A stretch of 64,000 bases of DNA from assembly GCA_029721435.1 (NCBI GenBank), contig CM056574.1:4229001-4293000 (forward strand), in the 5' to 3' direction. This document shows positions 9,961 through 19,654 of this stretch, piece after piece (within the stretch, counting starts at the first letter, position 1; the number at the start of each line of letters is the position of its first letter). This DNA comes from Gymnothorax reevesii (taxonomy: Eukaryota; Chordata; Actinopteri; Anguilliformes; Muraenidae). The notes under the pieces are model-generated. The model was not told the origin of the DNA and did not search any database. It worked only from the letters and a program-made list of their open reading frames with translations. The position numbers and the translations under genes were made by a program.

Positions 9961-12110
9961 GATGTAGCCATGATCAAGGTGAATCCCCATGAAAGCTGCT
10001 GTAACAAACTTATCATGACCAGAATAATGGACCCAGAACTATTTTAAGTATCTCAAAATATGGGTAGAGACTGCTGTAAATGACACTTAACAAAACATAC
10101 ACTGTTTTTATTACAGGGAAATAATTCACAGGGCACACGTGTAACAAGATTCCCTGTTACGTATTAAACTTGAAATTTACTTTTTAGGAGTTGTGTTAGG
10201 AATAGTTTCTCTGTGTTTTGAATGTTTTTTTTTTCTGTTTGTCTTTTACTCACAACTGTTTTCTTTCTGTTGCTTTTTACAGATTGAAAATCCATAAATT
10301 AGTAACAAAGTTACTCCAAATAATGTTGAGTTATCAAGTCGTTACAACATTTAAAAAATTTATTAATGATTCAAGTTTGTCTATTTCACTAAACTGTGTA
10401 TTAATACTGAAGAAAAATTGGTCTGCGTATTCAATATTAATGTACAGAACTCAGTCAGGCTTTTGCTTATGGGTCTATTGTAATAGTTATCACTAAAATT
10501 ATCGGTGAAAAATTGGTGAAATTTGTCCCAATATTTTGATGGTGTCCGTAACATGTAAATTATAAGTCTGATAAACAAATTAGCTAAATTTCAATTGTGT
10601 TTCCATAATGTCCCTTCCTGACTGACTACTAAGGATGCAAAAAAGTTTAACTGGACAGGGGTTCTTAAATGTTTATATCAGACATGCGGTCATTCTGTAG
10701 TGTCCGTAACGCTGCGTAGTGTCCGTAACATGATGATTGCTTTCACAGAAAGCCCTTTAGGGCAGTTTTCTTCAAATGTGACTTCTTCAAACAGCTATTC
10801 TGAAACCATTATGAAACTAAAACACTACTGTATCAGTAGTACATGTATTTGTAGTTATGGAATAGCATGTTACTAAAGAAAAAATCCAGAATTTAGGTAA
10901 GCTCGTGTAACTTTTCAGGTAAATGGGCCGGTTTATTTCACTAAACCCTTTTTAATAGAGATAACAATGATTTTTGACATGAAGAAGCAGTTACGTAGTT
11001 AATAGACTAAAGAATGCCATGCTTTTGTCTCAGGAAATAAGCCGCCGTAATCCGTCACGGACACTACTGATTATACTGATTTTTCTATGTTTGGACTGTG
11101 GCACACAAACGAGAAAAAGATTTGTGAATAGTCATTCAGAATATCTATATTTTTATGTGATCTCTCCTCATGTGACCTTAGCTATGGAAATCTTTCTCTA
11201 GCTCCTCAACTAATTGATGTCACAAGGCTGCCTGCCCTTGAAATAAATGTTCAATTCAAGATTCCATCAGAATTTTTACATTTCTGTGTGCAAAGAAAGT
11301 AAAATGTTAACAATTTTACATGAGTTTGAGTTGGATTGTATTAGTTATCACATTAAATGTTAAATACATGAAGATCCAGTGACATATCGAGTGCATGAGA
11401 AGTGTCCTTGTAGTGTCCGTAACATCACCCTACCACATATTTCAACGTGTTCTTAACATTTAGCCGGTCTTGCTTACCTCAAGATATTTTTCAGTCATGA
11501 AGAGCTACCACGTGTGCTTTTCCAGAAGGAAGGAAAAATGTTTTCAACCAATTTTAAATTTTACCCCTGTTGCAAATCCTTATGTACCCTGATCTTGGCT
11601 ACACTCATTGCGAGTACACTGTTCCCGGACGGATGGACGGACGCACGGACGGACAGACGAACAGCATTTCTATGTCCCCCGTTCCGCGGGGCGACGGGGG
11701 ACAATAAAAGCGAACTGGGTCACTTTTCTATTGGAATGACGTATCTGCGGCACAACACCGGCCACCCCGATGAAAATTGTCTGTCTCCGCCACTGCTACA
11801 CTCAGTTCAGAAAAATAATTTACTCGTAACCGCACGCTTTACGAAACTGCTCTGGATCTTCCGCGCTACATTATTTGACTCATCAGGTGATCAAACACGC
11901 TCTTCATGATCGCTTACCTTGTTGAAATTAAATCAAAGACAAAGATGAGAAAAATCTGTACGCAATTTTGAGTATGGCTGATTCCAAGGCAAAAAAAGCG
12001 CGTCCAAACGAATATTTTCCGTCTCTCACGAGAGTGCCTACTCCAAGATGCAGCTCAAACAGTTTCATATATTTACCAAATAGGAGCATAAAGTCCGAAA
12101 ACAATAATAA

Positions 12111-12398
12111 CTAGAAAAGCACTCAGAGAGCGCAGAACCTCCGCCAGGGGGCAGCAAAGCCAAAAGCACAGCGATTGGAACTTCGGCCCATTGGAAAGAC
12201 TTGAAATCTTGAACTTTGGCGTATATCTCAGCAGTACTTTGGCCTAGATATGCCGAAATTTAATCACCTCTTCCTTGAGTTAATACCCACCTACCCTGAA
12301 AATTTCGTCAAAATCCGGCCATAAGGTTTTGAGTTATCTTGTACACAAACAAACCAACAAACAAACGGCACCGAAAACATACACCTCCTGGCGGAGAT
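12111..12398. mobile_element. 288-bp nonautonomous DNA element inside repeat B
   Basis: Absent from the second copy of repeat B, where CAATAATAATAAGACATC is continuous. Inner ends are CCTCCGCCAGG (about 12139) and CCTGGCGGAG (12387-12396), inverted repeats of one another. TAATAA flanks both sides (12105-12110 and 12399-12404), a candidate target duplication blurred by the AT-rich site. The ACAAACAAAC-GGCACCGAAAACAT segment is familiar from a common aquatic-animal repeat family. Confidence 0.75.
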
Positions 12399-12904
12399 TA
12401 ATAAGACATCTCACTACTTAATGAAACCGTTCCGCAGTCAGCTCTCGCCTGACAGAAATGGCTGAACTCCTTCAACACACAATGTAATTGGGTACCGAGA
12501 GTTAGCAGTACTCAGACGATAAAACTCACAAACTCCAGTAAAATAATCTCCGTCATCCGACGAATTGAGCTCTGAAGAGAGTCACTCCACCTTCGGGTTG
12601 GATGTGATGTTCGGAAGTCACTTGTAAAGCGTTGGCTTGACACTTGCAGACGAGCTCGTTGTCATTGACCATAAAAAACGCCGGGCAATCAGACCAGCAG
12701 GACTAGAAGATGCAGCTTTATTCATTGTAGCGTGGATCATAACATACCTGCCCGCTACGGCACACTAACCTTATCATATATGAACAGATTAGAGAAATGG
12801 AAAAAGAGGGAGAAGCCGGACGAATGGAGCCGCTGCGTTACGGGAAGTAAAGGAATAGCATGCGAGGGGCAAAATCCAACATCATTTCTCCCGCTGCCAA
12901 AATC

Positions 12905-12916
12905 TGCGCAGGCGCA
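12905..12916. promoter_or_regulatory. NRF1-like palindrome in repeat B
   Basis: TGCGCAGGCGCA differs by one base from the palindromic NRF1 consensus TGCGCATGCGCA. The same sequence is at 45245-45256 in copy 2. NRF1 sites are common in CpG-type promoters, so repeat B may contain promoter sequence. This is a motif match only. Confidence 0.35.
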
Positions 12917-12924
12917 CTAGCTCC

Positions 12925-13345
12925 GTTACAGTCCGCCTTCCTCCTCTCCTCTTCTTCTTTTGAGTGTATTATAATACTCATCCGGTGCATTACCGCCATC
13001 AACTGATGTGGAGTGTGGATCTTGACACTTTTACTTTCTTATCATTAAAAAAACAAAAACACTAAATAAATAAATAAATAAATAACGATTTCTATATCCT
13101 TCACCCTACTCCGTAATCCTCTACCGCAATATTACCACTAAACAATTTTAATTTCGATGATTAACTTCCTCTTAACCCCTTCTCCAAAATTCCTTGAATC
13201 TCCTCCTCTTTCACATCAGTTATCTCTAAAATCTCCCGAGCTGCGTAATCACCATCCAAATTCTCTCAGTTTTTGTGTCAATCTCACTTGCACAATTTAT
13301 CACCATCGCAATGAAACTTTCGCCCATCGACACACATTAACTGAC
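12925..13345 (-). mobile_element. I-like LINE fragment: 3' region and end of ORF1
   Basis: The plus strand shows the family's 3' region (CGTTACAGTCCGCC, a pyrimidine-rich run, GGTGCATTACCGCCA), an (AAAT)n stretch, then sequence that, on the minus strand, matches the C-terminal part of the zinc-knuckle ORF1 found at 48960-49996 and 55850-56106. The frame is broken by small indels. ORF2 is missing. The match ends near 13345. Confidence 0.7.
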
Positions 13346-13384
13346 AATATTGTTGAGGTTTTTAGAATTTTACTAAGGGGTTCA

Positions 13385-13600
13385 ACCATCTCCCCACTAA
13401 ACATTGGACGTCGAGACGACGTGCAGATGACGTCTATATTGGGTCCGTCGGTCCATAACCAATTCTGGACATGTAATCGACGTCGAAATTGGGTCCAACA
13501 TTTGGACGTCCGACTATGACCAGACTTGGACGTCATATTTACGTTCAACATTTAACCTTTGAACTGGGTTATTTTTTGGACGTCATCTGGACGTCTATGA
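13385..13600. repeat. GACGTC-rich repeat
   Basis: Seven GACGTC hexamers lie between 13407 and 13595, most within GGACGTC(C/A/T) contexts and separated by TTGGGTCCAA-like phrases. Many fish genomes carry repeats of this style. TGACGTCT and GGACGTCA resemble CRE half-palindromes. No coding meaning seen. Confidence 0.55.
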
Positions 13601-13751
13601 CAGGTGCAGCTAATACAACATCACAAATTATCAATGTCAATACGTTTTAAAGGCGCTAGAATGGTTGAACAGGGCATTTATCCTTGTTCTGTGATGGCCC
13701 GTAATGCAACCAATTTCCAGAGTTATGCTACAAGATTAAACAAGCATACAC

Positions 13752-14081
13752 TTGTACAGTACCCCGTTTTTTTTCTTCTTCTTCAAGGCATCACACTTTT
13801 ATGTGGGTCGAACAAAACGCCGTTTACAGGATCGTTTGGCAGAACACAAATATGGAATCAAAATTGGCAATAGCGATTACGCGATGGCGAAGCATATTAA
13901 GGATATTCATGATAATTCTGCAGCATTTTCAGCCATTGGCATAGACTGTGTGCCTTTGACCCATCGAAAAGGGGATAGGCAGAGGATTCTAAATAAAAAA
14001 GAAAGCAGGTGGATCTATAAGTTGCAGGCAATGACTTTCCCTGGTCTAAATGACTCACTGGACATGGTGGCGCTTCCATAA
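13752..14081 (+). pseudogene. Penelope-like element, GIY-YIG endonuclease domain
   Basis: From residue 11 of this frame the protein reads FYVGRTKRRLQDRLAEHKYG, then AMAKHIKDIHDN, RQRILNKKESRWIYKLQA and FPGLNDSLD. This is the carboxyl end of a Penelope-like retroelement, whose reverse transcriptase is fused to a GIY-YIG nuclease that cuts the target. The YVG, the Arg in GRTKRR and the later Glu in KKES-W are in place. The polymerase domain is missing; sequence upstream of 13760 (a T-rich run) is unrelated in frame. The frame closes with a natural-looking stop. Confidence 0.8.
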
Positions 14082-14089
14082 TTGAATGA

Positions 14090-14540
14090 TTGATTGATTG
14101 GAATATTGATTTAATGTTATACGTGTGTATTGACCTATAGTTTTATAAATTCGCTTTCTCTCTCTGATGCATATTATGTTTGTTATTAAAAAACTTGGGA
14201 TGTGTCTGAACCATGTATGTAATTATGTATGTAATTGTGGAATGCAGGTGATGACGCAAGTTGTTTTCATTGATGTAACCCTTCAGCTGATGAGCTGTTT
14301 GACTATGATTTTTTGTTTTAATTACACAGCTGACATAAATTGGAATTGTCTTATCTAGACAATGTGCATGTGACCATACCCTGACGAAGGCCTTTTGCGG
14401 CTGAAACATGTTGGTTCTGTGAGTTCGAATATGAACTAGCTGTTTAATTAAAAGCTTTTTAATTGAAGAAGAGTTGCCTTGGACACTCTGCTTTTTTATG
14501 CTTTGAAGTATTTTCCCGATTTTGTCCAAAGAGCATCTTC
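14090..14540 (+). mobile_element. Penelope-like element 3' region (pLTR-like)
   Basis: Downstream of the GIY-YIG stop the sequence includes CCTGACGAAGGCC-TTTGCGGCTGAAACATGTTG (14381-14413), a phrase I associate with the terminal repeats of Penelope-like elements, followed by AT-rich DNA. The end is not sharply defined. Confidence 0.5.
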
Positions 14541-14544
14541 TTAT

Positions 14545-15340
14545 TGATATTGAACGCCGTAGCCCTTTTCTTTCACATATATCTTATTGATATTATTATT
14601 TTGATTTTTATTTATTTTTTATTAGGCCAATTATTATTATTATTATTATTATTATCATATTTTATGCAATTGCAGGTGAATGGTCATGGTTTTTTCCCCC
14701 ACACAGTCTGGAGGCCATTGTGTCGGTGCATACATTTATAGCATCATTGTGATGAAATGTGCAGTTTCTATAGCTGTCAATAGGAGTCGGGCTGAATACG
14801 CTCACGATGCACAGGACACTATTGGCTTACAAATGTGGGAAGTGGAGTGTATGACTGCAGATATTATTTCTTTATCATTCATTGTTTCTCTGCTTGTGTA
14901 TTTGCAGAAGGACTCATGAAATCCGCCACAGCAACGGAAGAAAACATAAAGGCGTTTGTGGCTGAGCATTTAAAGCATGCGCCGCAAAGACATGGCGGTG
15001 GAGGATTTGCGCCGTTATGACTCACGAGCAAGTGTCGACGGAGATTTTGGTCCCATTTATGTTCCACTGCACACACAAACACACACACGACGTTGCCTTT
15101 TTGTTTGCTTTTACTATTTCATAAAGACGAACATGTGTATTGGATTTGTCATTTATTGTCATTTATTTGTGTGTATATAACTTTTGTCCCATGTTTCCAT
15201 AGGGTGGAGGACATGGCACTTAATTTTCTCGGCTTGTTTTAGTAGCCAGTTTACACCTCTTGTTTGCTTCTGGTGTCTGGTGCTTAGACAAGTAAATTGA
15301 GTTTTTTGGGGAGGGGGGAATTGTCTAGTCCTATTTCAGA
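14545..15340. other. Unrecognised stretch with an (ATT)n microsatellite
   Basis: An (ATT)n run lies at 14632-14655. At 14909-15020 there is an exon-like segment: TTGTGTATTTGCAG resembles a splice acceptor, followed by 35 open codons (MKSATATEENIKAFVAEHLK and so on). I do not recognise the peptide and see no matching donor, so I do not call a gene. Confidence 0.35.
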
Positions 15341-15649
15341 GTTTTGTTGCAGAAACACAGCTGCAGAAGGACTATGCTGATCTCGCTGAAGTGTTTAGTA
15401 AGCAACAAGCATCAACGTTACCCCCTCATCATCTGTATGACTGCGAGATCCATCTCTTTCCTGGTACAACTCCGCCTAGGGGTTCGCTATAATCACTGTC
15501 AGGACCTGAGCATAAGGCCATGTGAGAATATATTCAGGAAGCTCTCACTAATGGTTTTATTGGACCGTCCACGTCCCCTGTCGGAGCAGGATTTTTTTAG
15601 TGGGGAGGAAGGATGGTGGTCTGAGACCCTGCATTGATTATAGGGTTTG

Positions 15650-16710
15650 AAACAAATCACCATGAAAAACCGATATCAACCTTCCGTTAATGAATTCCGC
15701 GTTTGAACATGTGCAGGAGGCATTATTTTTTATGAAGTTAGATCTTCGTAATGCTTATAATTTGGTTCGCATTCGGGAGGGGGTCGAATGAAAGACAGCA
15801 TTTAACACTCATGACGGGTACTACAAATATCAGGTCTTACCGTTCGGGCTGGTTAACGCCCCCTCTGTGTTTCAGGCACTTGTCAATGACGTGCTCCGAG
15901 AGGTGTTGGAGAAGTTCGTCTTCGTTTATCTTGACGACATTTTGATCTTTTCTACAACACTCTCGGAGCATAAACAACATGTCAGATGTGTGCTTGAGGC
16001 CCTCCTCAATGGCAAACTTTTTGTTAAAGCCAAAAAATGTGTTTTTCACACCCACATTGTCTGGTTCTTGGACTTTATTGTTTCTCAGAGGTCGGTGCAT
16101 ATGGACTCCGACAAGGTGGCTGCGGTCAGGAATTAGCCTGCGCCTTAGAGTGTTAAGGAGGTTCAACACTTCCTGGACTTTGCAAAATTTTATAGGAGGT
16201 TTATCCATAATTTTAGCACAGTTGCTACCCCTATTATTGCGCTCACTAAGAAGAATACCTCCTCAGCGTTTTTTTGATCTCCAGCAGCTGATGCTGCCTT
16301 TCAGGAATAAAAGAAATGAGCCTATATTAGTTTTGCCCGATCCCTCCCTCCCATTTGTTGTGGAGGTAGATGCTTCAGAGGTGGGCGTGGGTGCTATTTT
16401 GTCCCAGCGCCCTCGTTGGGATGATAAGCTTCACCCATGCGCATATTTCTTCTGGTCTTTGTCCTCCGTGGAACGCAATTACAGCATTGGTGACCGAGAG
16501 TTATCAGCGGTCAAGCTGGCGATCGAGGAATGGCGCCACTGGTTGGAGGGAGCAGAACACCCTTTTGTGGTGTGGACCAACCGCAAAAACCTTCAGAATA
16601 TTCAACAAACCAAGAGACGTAATTACCGTCATTATTTTTTAACCGTTTTGATTTTACCCTGACCTATCGCTCAGGCTCTAAAAACATTAAGCCTGATGCC
16701 CTGTCACGGA
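15650..16710 (+). pseudogene. Ty3/gypsy reverse transcriptase and RNase H
   Basis: Pieces in three frames give [12 protein letters not shown] sequence (about 15735), [16 protein letters not shown] (15849), [11 protein letters not shown] (15920, the catalytic YxDD) and, in frame 15979-16662, [20 protein letters not shown] (RNase H start, catalytic Asp), [20 protein letters not shown] (catalytic Glu) and [10 protein letters not shown]. In related elements the last block is WTDHKNL; here the catalytic Asp reads Asn, so RNase H would be dead. It ends [13 protein letters not shown] at about 16713. Confidence 0.8.
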
Positions 16711-16889
16711 TGTAAGATCGTTCAGACCGTAATCCTAGCCTGGAGCCAGTTATCCCGGTTTCTCAGGAGGTGGCACCTATTCATTGGGAGATTGAGGCAG
16801 TGGTTCAGGAGGCTTTAAAGACTGACCCTGGTCCTGGGGGGGGAGCCTCCTGGCTGTTTGTTTGTTCCATCTGCAGTTAGGCCACAGGT

Positions 16890-17260
16890 CCACCAGTGGG
16901 GACATTCTTCCCACTTGGCTGGGCACCCGGGGGCCCATCGGACTAAGCAGTTCCAGGTTGAACGTTTTTGGTAGCCTGGTATGATCAGAGACATTCGGGA
17001 ATTTGTTGCAGCTTGTGGCACATGTTCCAGGAATAAGACTTCCCACCTCCCTCCCTCTGGTCTGGTACGACCTTTGCCCGTTCCCAGGCGCCCTTGGACG
17101 CATATTGCGCTATATTTTGTTATGGGGCTGCCTGTATCTGACGGTAACACGGTCATTTTGGTCATGGTTGACCATTTTTCTAAAGCGGCTCATTTTGTTG
17201 CACTAGCCAAGCTGCCTTCGGCGGCATCCAGATTTTATATTAGACCCAGTTCCTCCTCCA
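16890..17260 (+). pseudogene. Ty3/gypsy integrase, N-terminal part
   Basis: Sequence around 16899-16950 encodes HSSHLAGHPGAHRTKQF (the two His of the HHCC zinc finger). The frame from 16981 gives [20 protein letters not shown] (the two Cys) and then [13 protein letters not shown] and [15 protein letters not shown], the start of the catalytic core including the second-strand DHFSKAAHF block. The first catalytic Asp, normally in HIxxDF, reads Y here (ALYFV). The remaining core is lost after 17220. Confidence 0.75.
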
Positions 17261-17548
17261 TTCCATGGCTAGAGTGTCAGAGTTACATTTTGCACTTTAG
17301 CCGGGAAGGTCTCTAGGAAGACAATTCTTCGGGACTTAGCTGCACGTTTGAGTTTTAGAAAGCAAGGGAATCTTTGTTTGTTTTCCCTTTTCATTTTGTC
17401 TTTTCGAGCTAGCTATGCTTCCTACACCGGACGACATTTTGGTTTGTTGTTTGCGCGAATCTCGCCTTATTATTTTATTTTGTGTCTCTCCCTCTGCTGC
17501 TGTTTTATTCTGGCCACTGCGCTTGGCGTATGAAACTCTACAGCCATC

Positions 17549-18300
17549 ACATCTGTATCCTAGTCCGCTCAACTTCAATTTGTAATTTTCTGCGTTCAGA
17601 TTGTTTTGCCCCTGCTTCATGGCTTCCTCCGCAATGATAGCAAACAGCCTTCTCTTTTGTTAAATCACAACACTCTTCTAAGCATCCTTCTTTACCACAT
17701 CTTCTACACGAATACTTCTCATTTTTGTACACTGCCACAACCTGACCCTAACCTTGGCACCAATAACAACTCCCATTTCTAAAACTACGTAATCGCCTTG
17801 CGGTACAAAGTCCTTCTACCTCCAAAAAATCATCTGGATTCACTGACAAAGAAATCCCTTTTATAACTGCCTTTGCTGTCGGCTGTCATTTCAGTGAGAA
17901 ACACTTTACTGGACTATTGCCAAATACTTTTATTTTTAGTGCCTTTTCCATCTGTCTTTTTGCGACACATTCCACAATCAATATGCCACTTCTCTCCATC
18001 CTCACAGACTTAACATCTCCAATCTCTTTCTTGACAAATTTTCCAACTTGATGACTATCACAGAACAGTCAGTTGACTTCCCAACTCTCTCCGACCGCCT
18101 TAATGCCAACAACAAAAATCTCTTCATTTATTTCATTCTCAATTTCCTTTTTCCTTTTCTTTTTTCCCTTCTCCTTCTCCTTCTTCACACTCCATTTTCT
18201 CTCTCCCGGATTTTATTTCTCTCCTTGTTCAAAATCAGCGCAAAGCCTCATTCAATCTTTTCCCGATCTACAGTCCCCCTGGTCAGACCATAGAGATATA
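17549..18300 (-). pseudogene. I-like LINE ORF1 fragment with zinc knuckles (copy 2)
   Basis: The minus strand encodes CRRCGKEGCLEECCDLTKEK and CYHCGGSHEAGAKQSERRKL, two CCHC-type knuckles of the gag-like ORF1, and upstream a region homologous to the KKEIGDVKSV-MGRSG part. It is homologous base by base to 57770-58600 but carries extra stops and a Cys-to-Ser change (AKQSERR instead of AKQCKRR). ORF1 proteins of this kind coat the LINE RNA. The neighbouring hairpin and THAP-like exon are shared with the other copy. Confidence 0.75.
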
Positions 18301-18375
18301 TTGTACACAAGTTCGGTTTAAGGCCGGAAGTCCGCACACGCACGCCCAATATAGCTGATGTGGGGCAAAAGGAAA

Positions 18376-18590
18376 TTTGGGGTGCGTTCCATCGCGTCTC
18401 AAAGTAAGCCGGCTGCACGAGATTCTCAAAAAATTAGGCGAGAATCTTGCCGAAGTTGCGCAATAAGCCCTCCAAACCCTGCGATACAGCCATCATGGGG
18501 TTTGGAGGGCTTATCGTGCAACTTCGTCAAGATTCTTGCATAGTTTTTTGGGAATCTCTCAAAGCCCGCTTAATTAAGACGCGCTCGAAA
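18376..18590. repeat. Foldback repeat (about 100-bp arms)
   Basis: The left arm (GGTGCGTTCCATCGCGTCTC, GCCGGCTGCACGAGATTCTC, GAGAATCTTGCCGAAGTTGC, AAGCCCTCCAAACCC) is followed after a short loop by its imperfect reverse complement (GGGTTTGGAGGGCTT, GCAACTTCGTCAAGATTCTTG, GAATCTC, GCGCTCGAAAG). A copy at 58691-60955 has the same arms split by a hAT element inserted in the loop. It may be a palindromic MITE inserted upstream of the THAP-like exon. Confidence 0.8.
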
Positions 18591-18593
18591 GTA

Positions 18594-18860
18594 CGGATAG
18601 TGGTTATTTGTTGCTTAGAGGGGTGCATCAACTGGTGTCAAAAAGCTGGTGATATAAGGGTTTTTTGTGTTCCCTGTGGCAAGAGACAACGACAGGCGTG
18701 GATTCGAGATATAAATCGGAAGAACTTTGTCCCGAATGGTCACACTAGAGTTTTCAGTACTCATTTCGTCAGGGTTAGCCCGACTTTGTTGAACCAAATG
18801 ACATCGGCTTCCCTCTGTGTATCCCTACAAACGACAGGATCTCACTCTGACGCAAGCTAA
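18594..18860 (+). pseudogene. THAP-domain-like exon, copy 1
   Basis: The frame encodes VVICCLEGCINWCQKAGDIR, then a Trp-containing WIRDINRKNFVPNGHTRVF and THFVR. The spacing fits a C2CH THAP domain (Cys-x4-Cys, then Cys-x2-His), a DNA-binding module of P-type transposases and some host factors. In this copy the third zinc ligand Cys is Phe-Ser (RVFSTHF); the homologous copy at 60961 keeps it (RVCIAHF). About 20 residues of basic tail follow, then the similarity ends. It is probably a relic of a P-type or other THAP-bearing transposon. No transposase core is nearby. Confidence 0.6.
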
Positions 18861-19304
18861 AAGGAAAGAGCGATCTGATTTGTGAAATATAGTTAAGGTA
18901 GTCCGAAATAAGTTATTTAAGTTGGCTCACTAATCGTCAAATAAATGTTTAATGTTTTGTTTTTTTTTCTCCTACCAACTTACCCTCCCCCCTCCCCCCC
19001 CCCCCCTCTTGGGAGGTCAGATTTATTTTTTGTTCACAGTCATCAGAGAAACAATCCGGAGGGAAGGGTAAGAGGAAAAGGTTTTAACAGAGGGGGGATA
19101 AACCAAATCAAACAACATTTGATCAAACAAAACCTTGTAACAAACTAACTGCAAGATGATTTGGAAGGAAAAAAAAAATTAAATCAGGACATCAAGCAAC
19201 AAATGAAAAAAAAACAAAGATAGAAGGAGAAAGAGAAAGAAATAAAACAACTTGACCAAAAAAAAACAACAACAACAATAAAACAACGCGCTGCTGCATG
19301 CCCC
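18861..19304. other. Low-complexity stretch
   Basis: Contains a T-run, a C-rich run (18985-19009) and A-rich sequence such as AAAAAACAACAACAACAATAAAAC just before the DR1 array. Equivalent A-rich DNA precedes the array at 61260-61400, so it belongs to the same composite repeat. Confidence 0.55.
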
Positions 19305-19585
19305 TCGTCCTGGACATGATTTCCTGCCCCAACATCACAGCGTTGAGGTCAAAGGTCAAATCCAGAAAAAAAAGGTGGCGTTGAACATCTATGTGTGACA
19401 GTGGGTCACCATACCAAATTTGGTGAAACTGCGATAATTAGTTGCCGAGTACTGACCCGGACAAGATTTCCAGGGTTATCGTCACAGAGCTAAGGTCAAA
19501 GGTCAAATCCAGCAAAAAACCTGGCATTGCACATTTATGGGTCATAGGGGGTTAGCATACCAAATTTGGTGTAGCTGCAAGAATG
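19305..19585. repeat. DR1-containing tandem array, two units
   Basis: AGGTCAAAGGTCA, a perfect direct repeat of AGGTCA with one spacer base, lies at 19346-19358 and 19493-19505, 147 bp apart. The units share ACCAAATTTGGTG, GCCGAGTACTGACCC and CAAGATTTCC. The longer version of the same array is at 61430-62225. Confidence 0.85.
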
Positions 19586-19652
19586 TTTAAGTTTTGTAGT
19601 TTTGTCTGTCATCCCTTGCTGTCGTAAATGCCATAACAAATTGGGGCCATTA
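19586..19652 (+). mobile_element. Terminal fragment of the Gmr1-like LTR family
   Basis: CTGTCATCCCTTGCTGTCGT and CAAATTGGGGCCATTACA are the reverse complement of the LTR end at 62583 and 30516 (TGTTATGGCCCCAATTTG and so on). Only the last 65 or so bases remain, in opposite orientation to the other two copies. Confidence 0.65.
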
Positions 19653-19654
19653 CA

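Larger units (their letters stand above)
8289..11743. mobile_element. 3.45-kb element with about 45-bp terminal inverted repeats, no recognised gene
   Basis: Left end 8289-8333 (TACGTCATTCCAATACAAAA, then GTGACCCCGGTCGCTTTTATT) is matched in inverted order by 11692-11743 (GACGGGGGACAATAAAAGCG, then TCACTTTTCTATTGGAATGACGTA). The arms differ at a few positions. Inside, in order: AT-rich DNA, a 173-bp tandem repeat (8920-9435), a 147-bp array (9565-9960), AT-rich DNA with four TGTCCGTAAC motifs, and a GGACGGACGG-type tract (11625-11665) just inside the right end. The longest frames (126, 97 aa) show no transposase motif. It may be nonautonomous, or may have lost its gene. Confidence 0.65.
11757..12924. 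repeat. Repeat family B, copy 1 (with a 288-bp insertion)
   Basis: From CCGGCCACCCCGATGAAAATTG onward the sequence matches 44402-45262 at about 90 percent by eye, in the same orientation, apart from the insertion at 12111-12398. It ends TGCGCAGGCGCACTAG. Both copies abut the 3' end of a minus-strand I-like LINE. The short frames here (for example 11514-11909 and 12732-12920) are not conserved as proteins between the copies and I do not call them genes. The nature of family B is unknown; it could be an untranslated region or LTR. Confidence 0.75.
15345..17335 (+). mobile_element. Ty3/gypsy LTR retrotransposon pol remnant
   Basis: Order is pre-RT linker ([20 protein letters not shown]), reverse transcriptase, RNase H, integrase zinc finger and the start of the integrase core. 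It is broken by many frameshifts and stops and ends inside integrase near 17220-17335. No flanking LTR pair is visible. The arrangement RT, RNase H, integrase is the usual one for Ty3/gypsy and contrasts with the element at 62583-64000. Confidence 0.85.
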
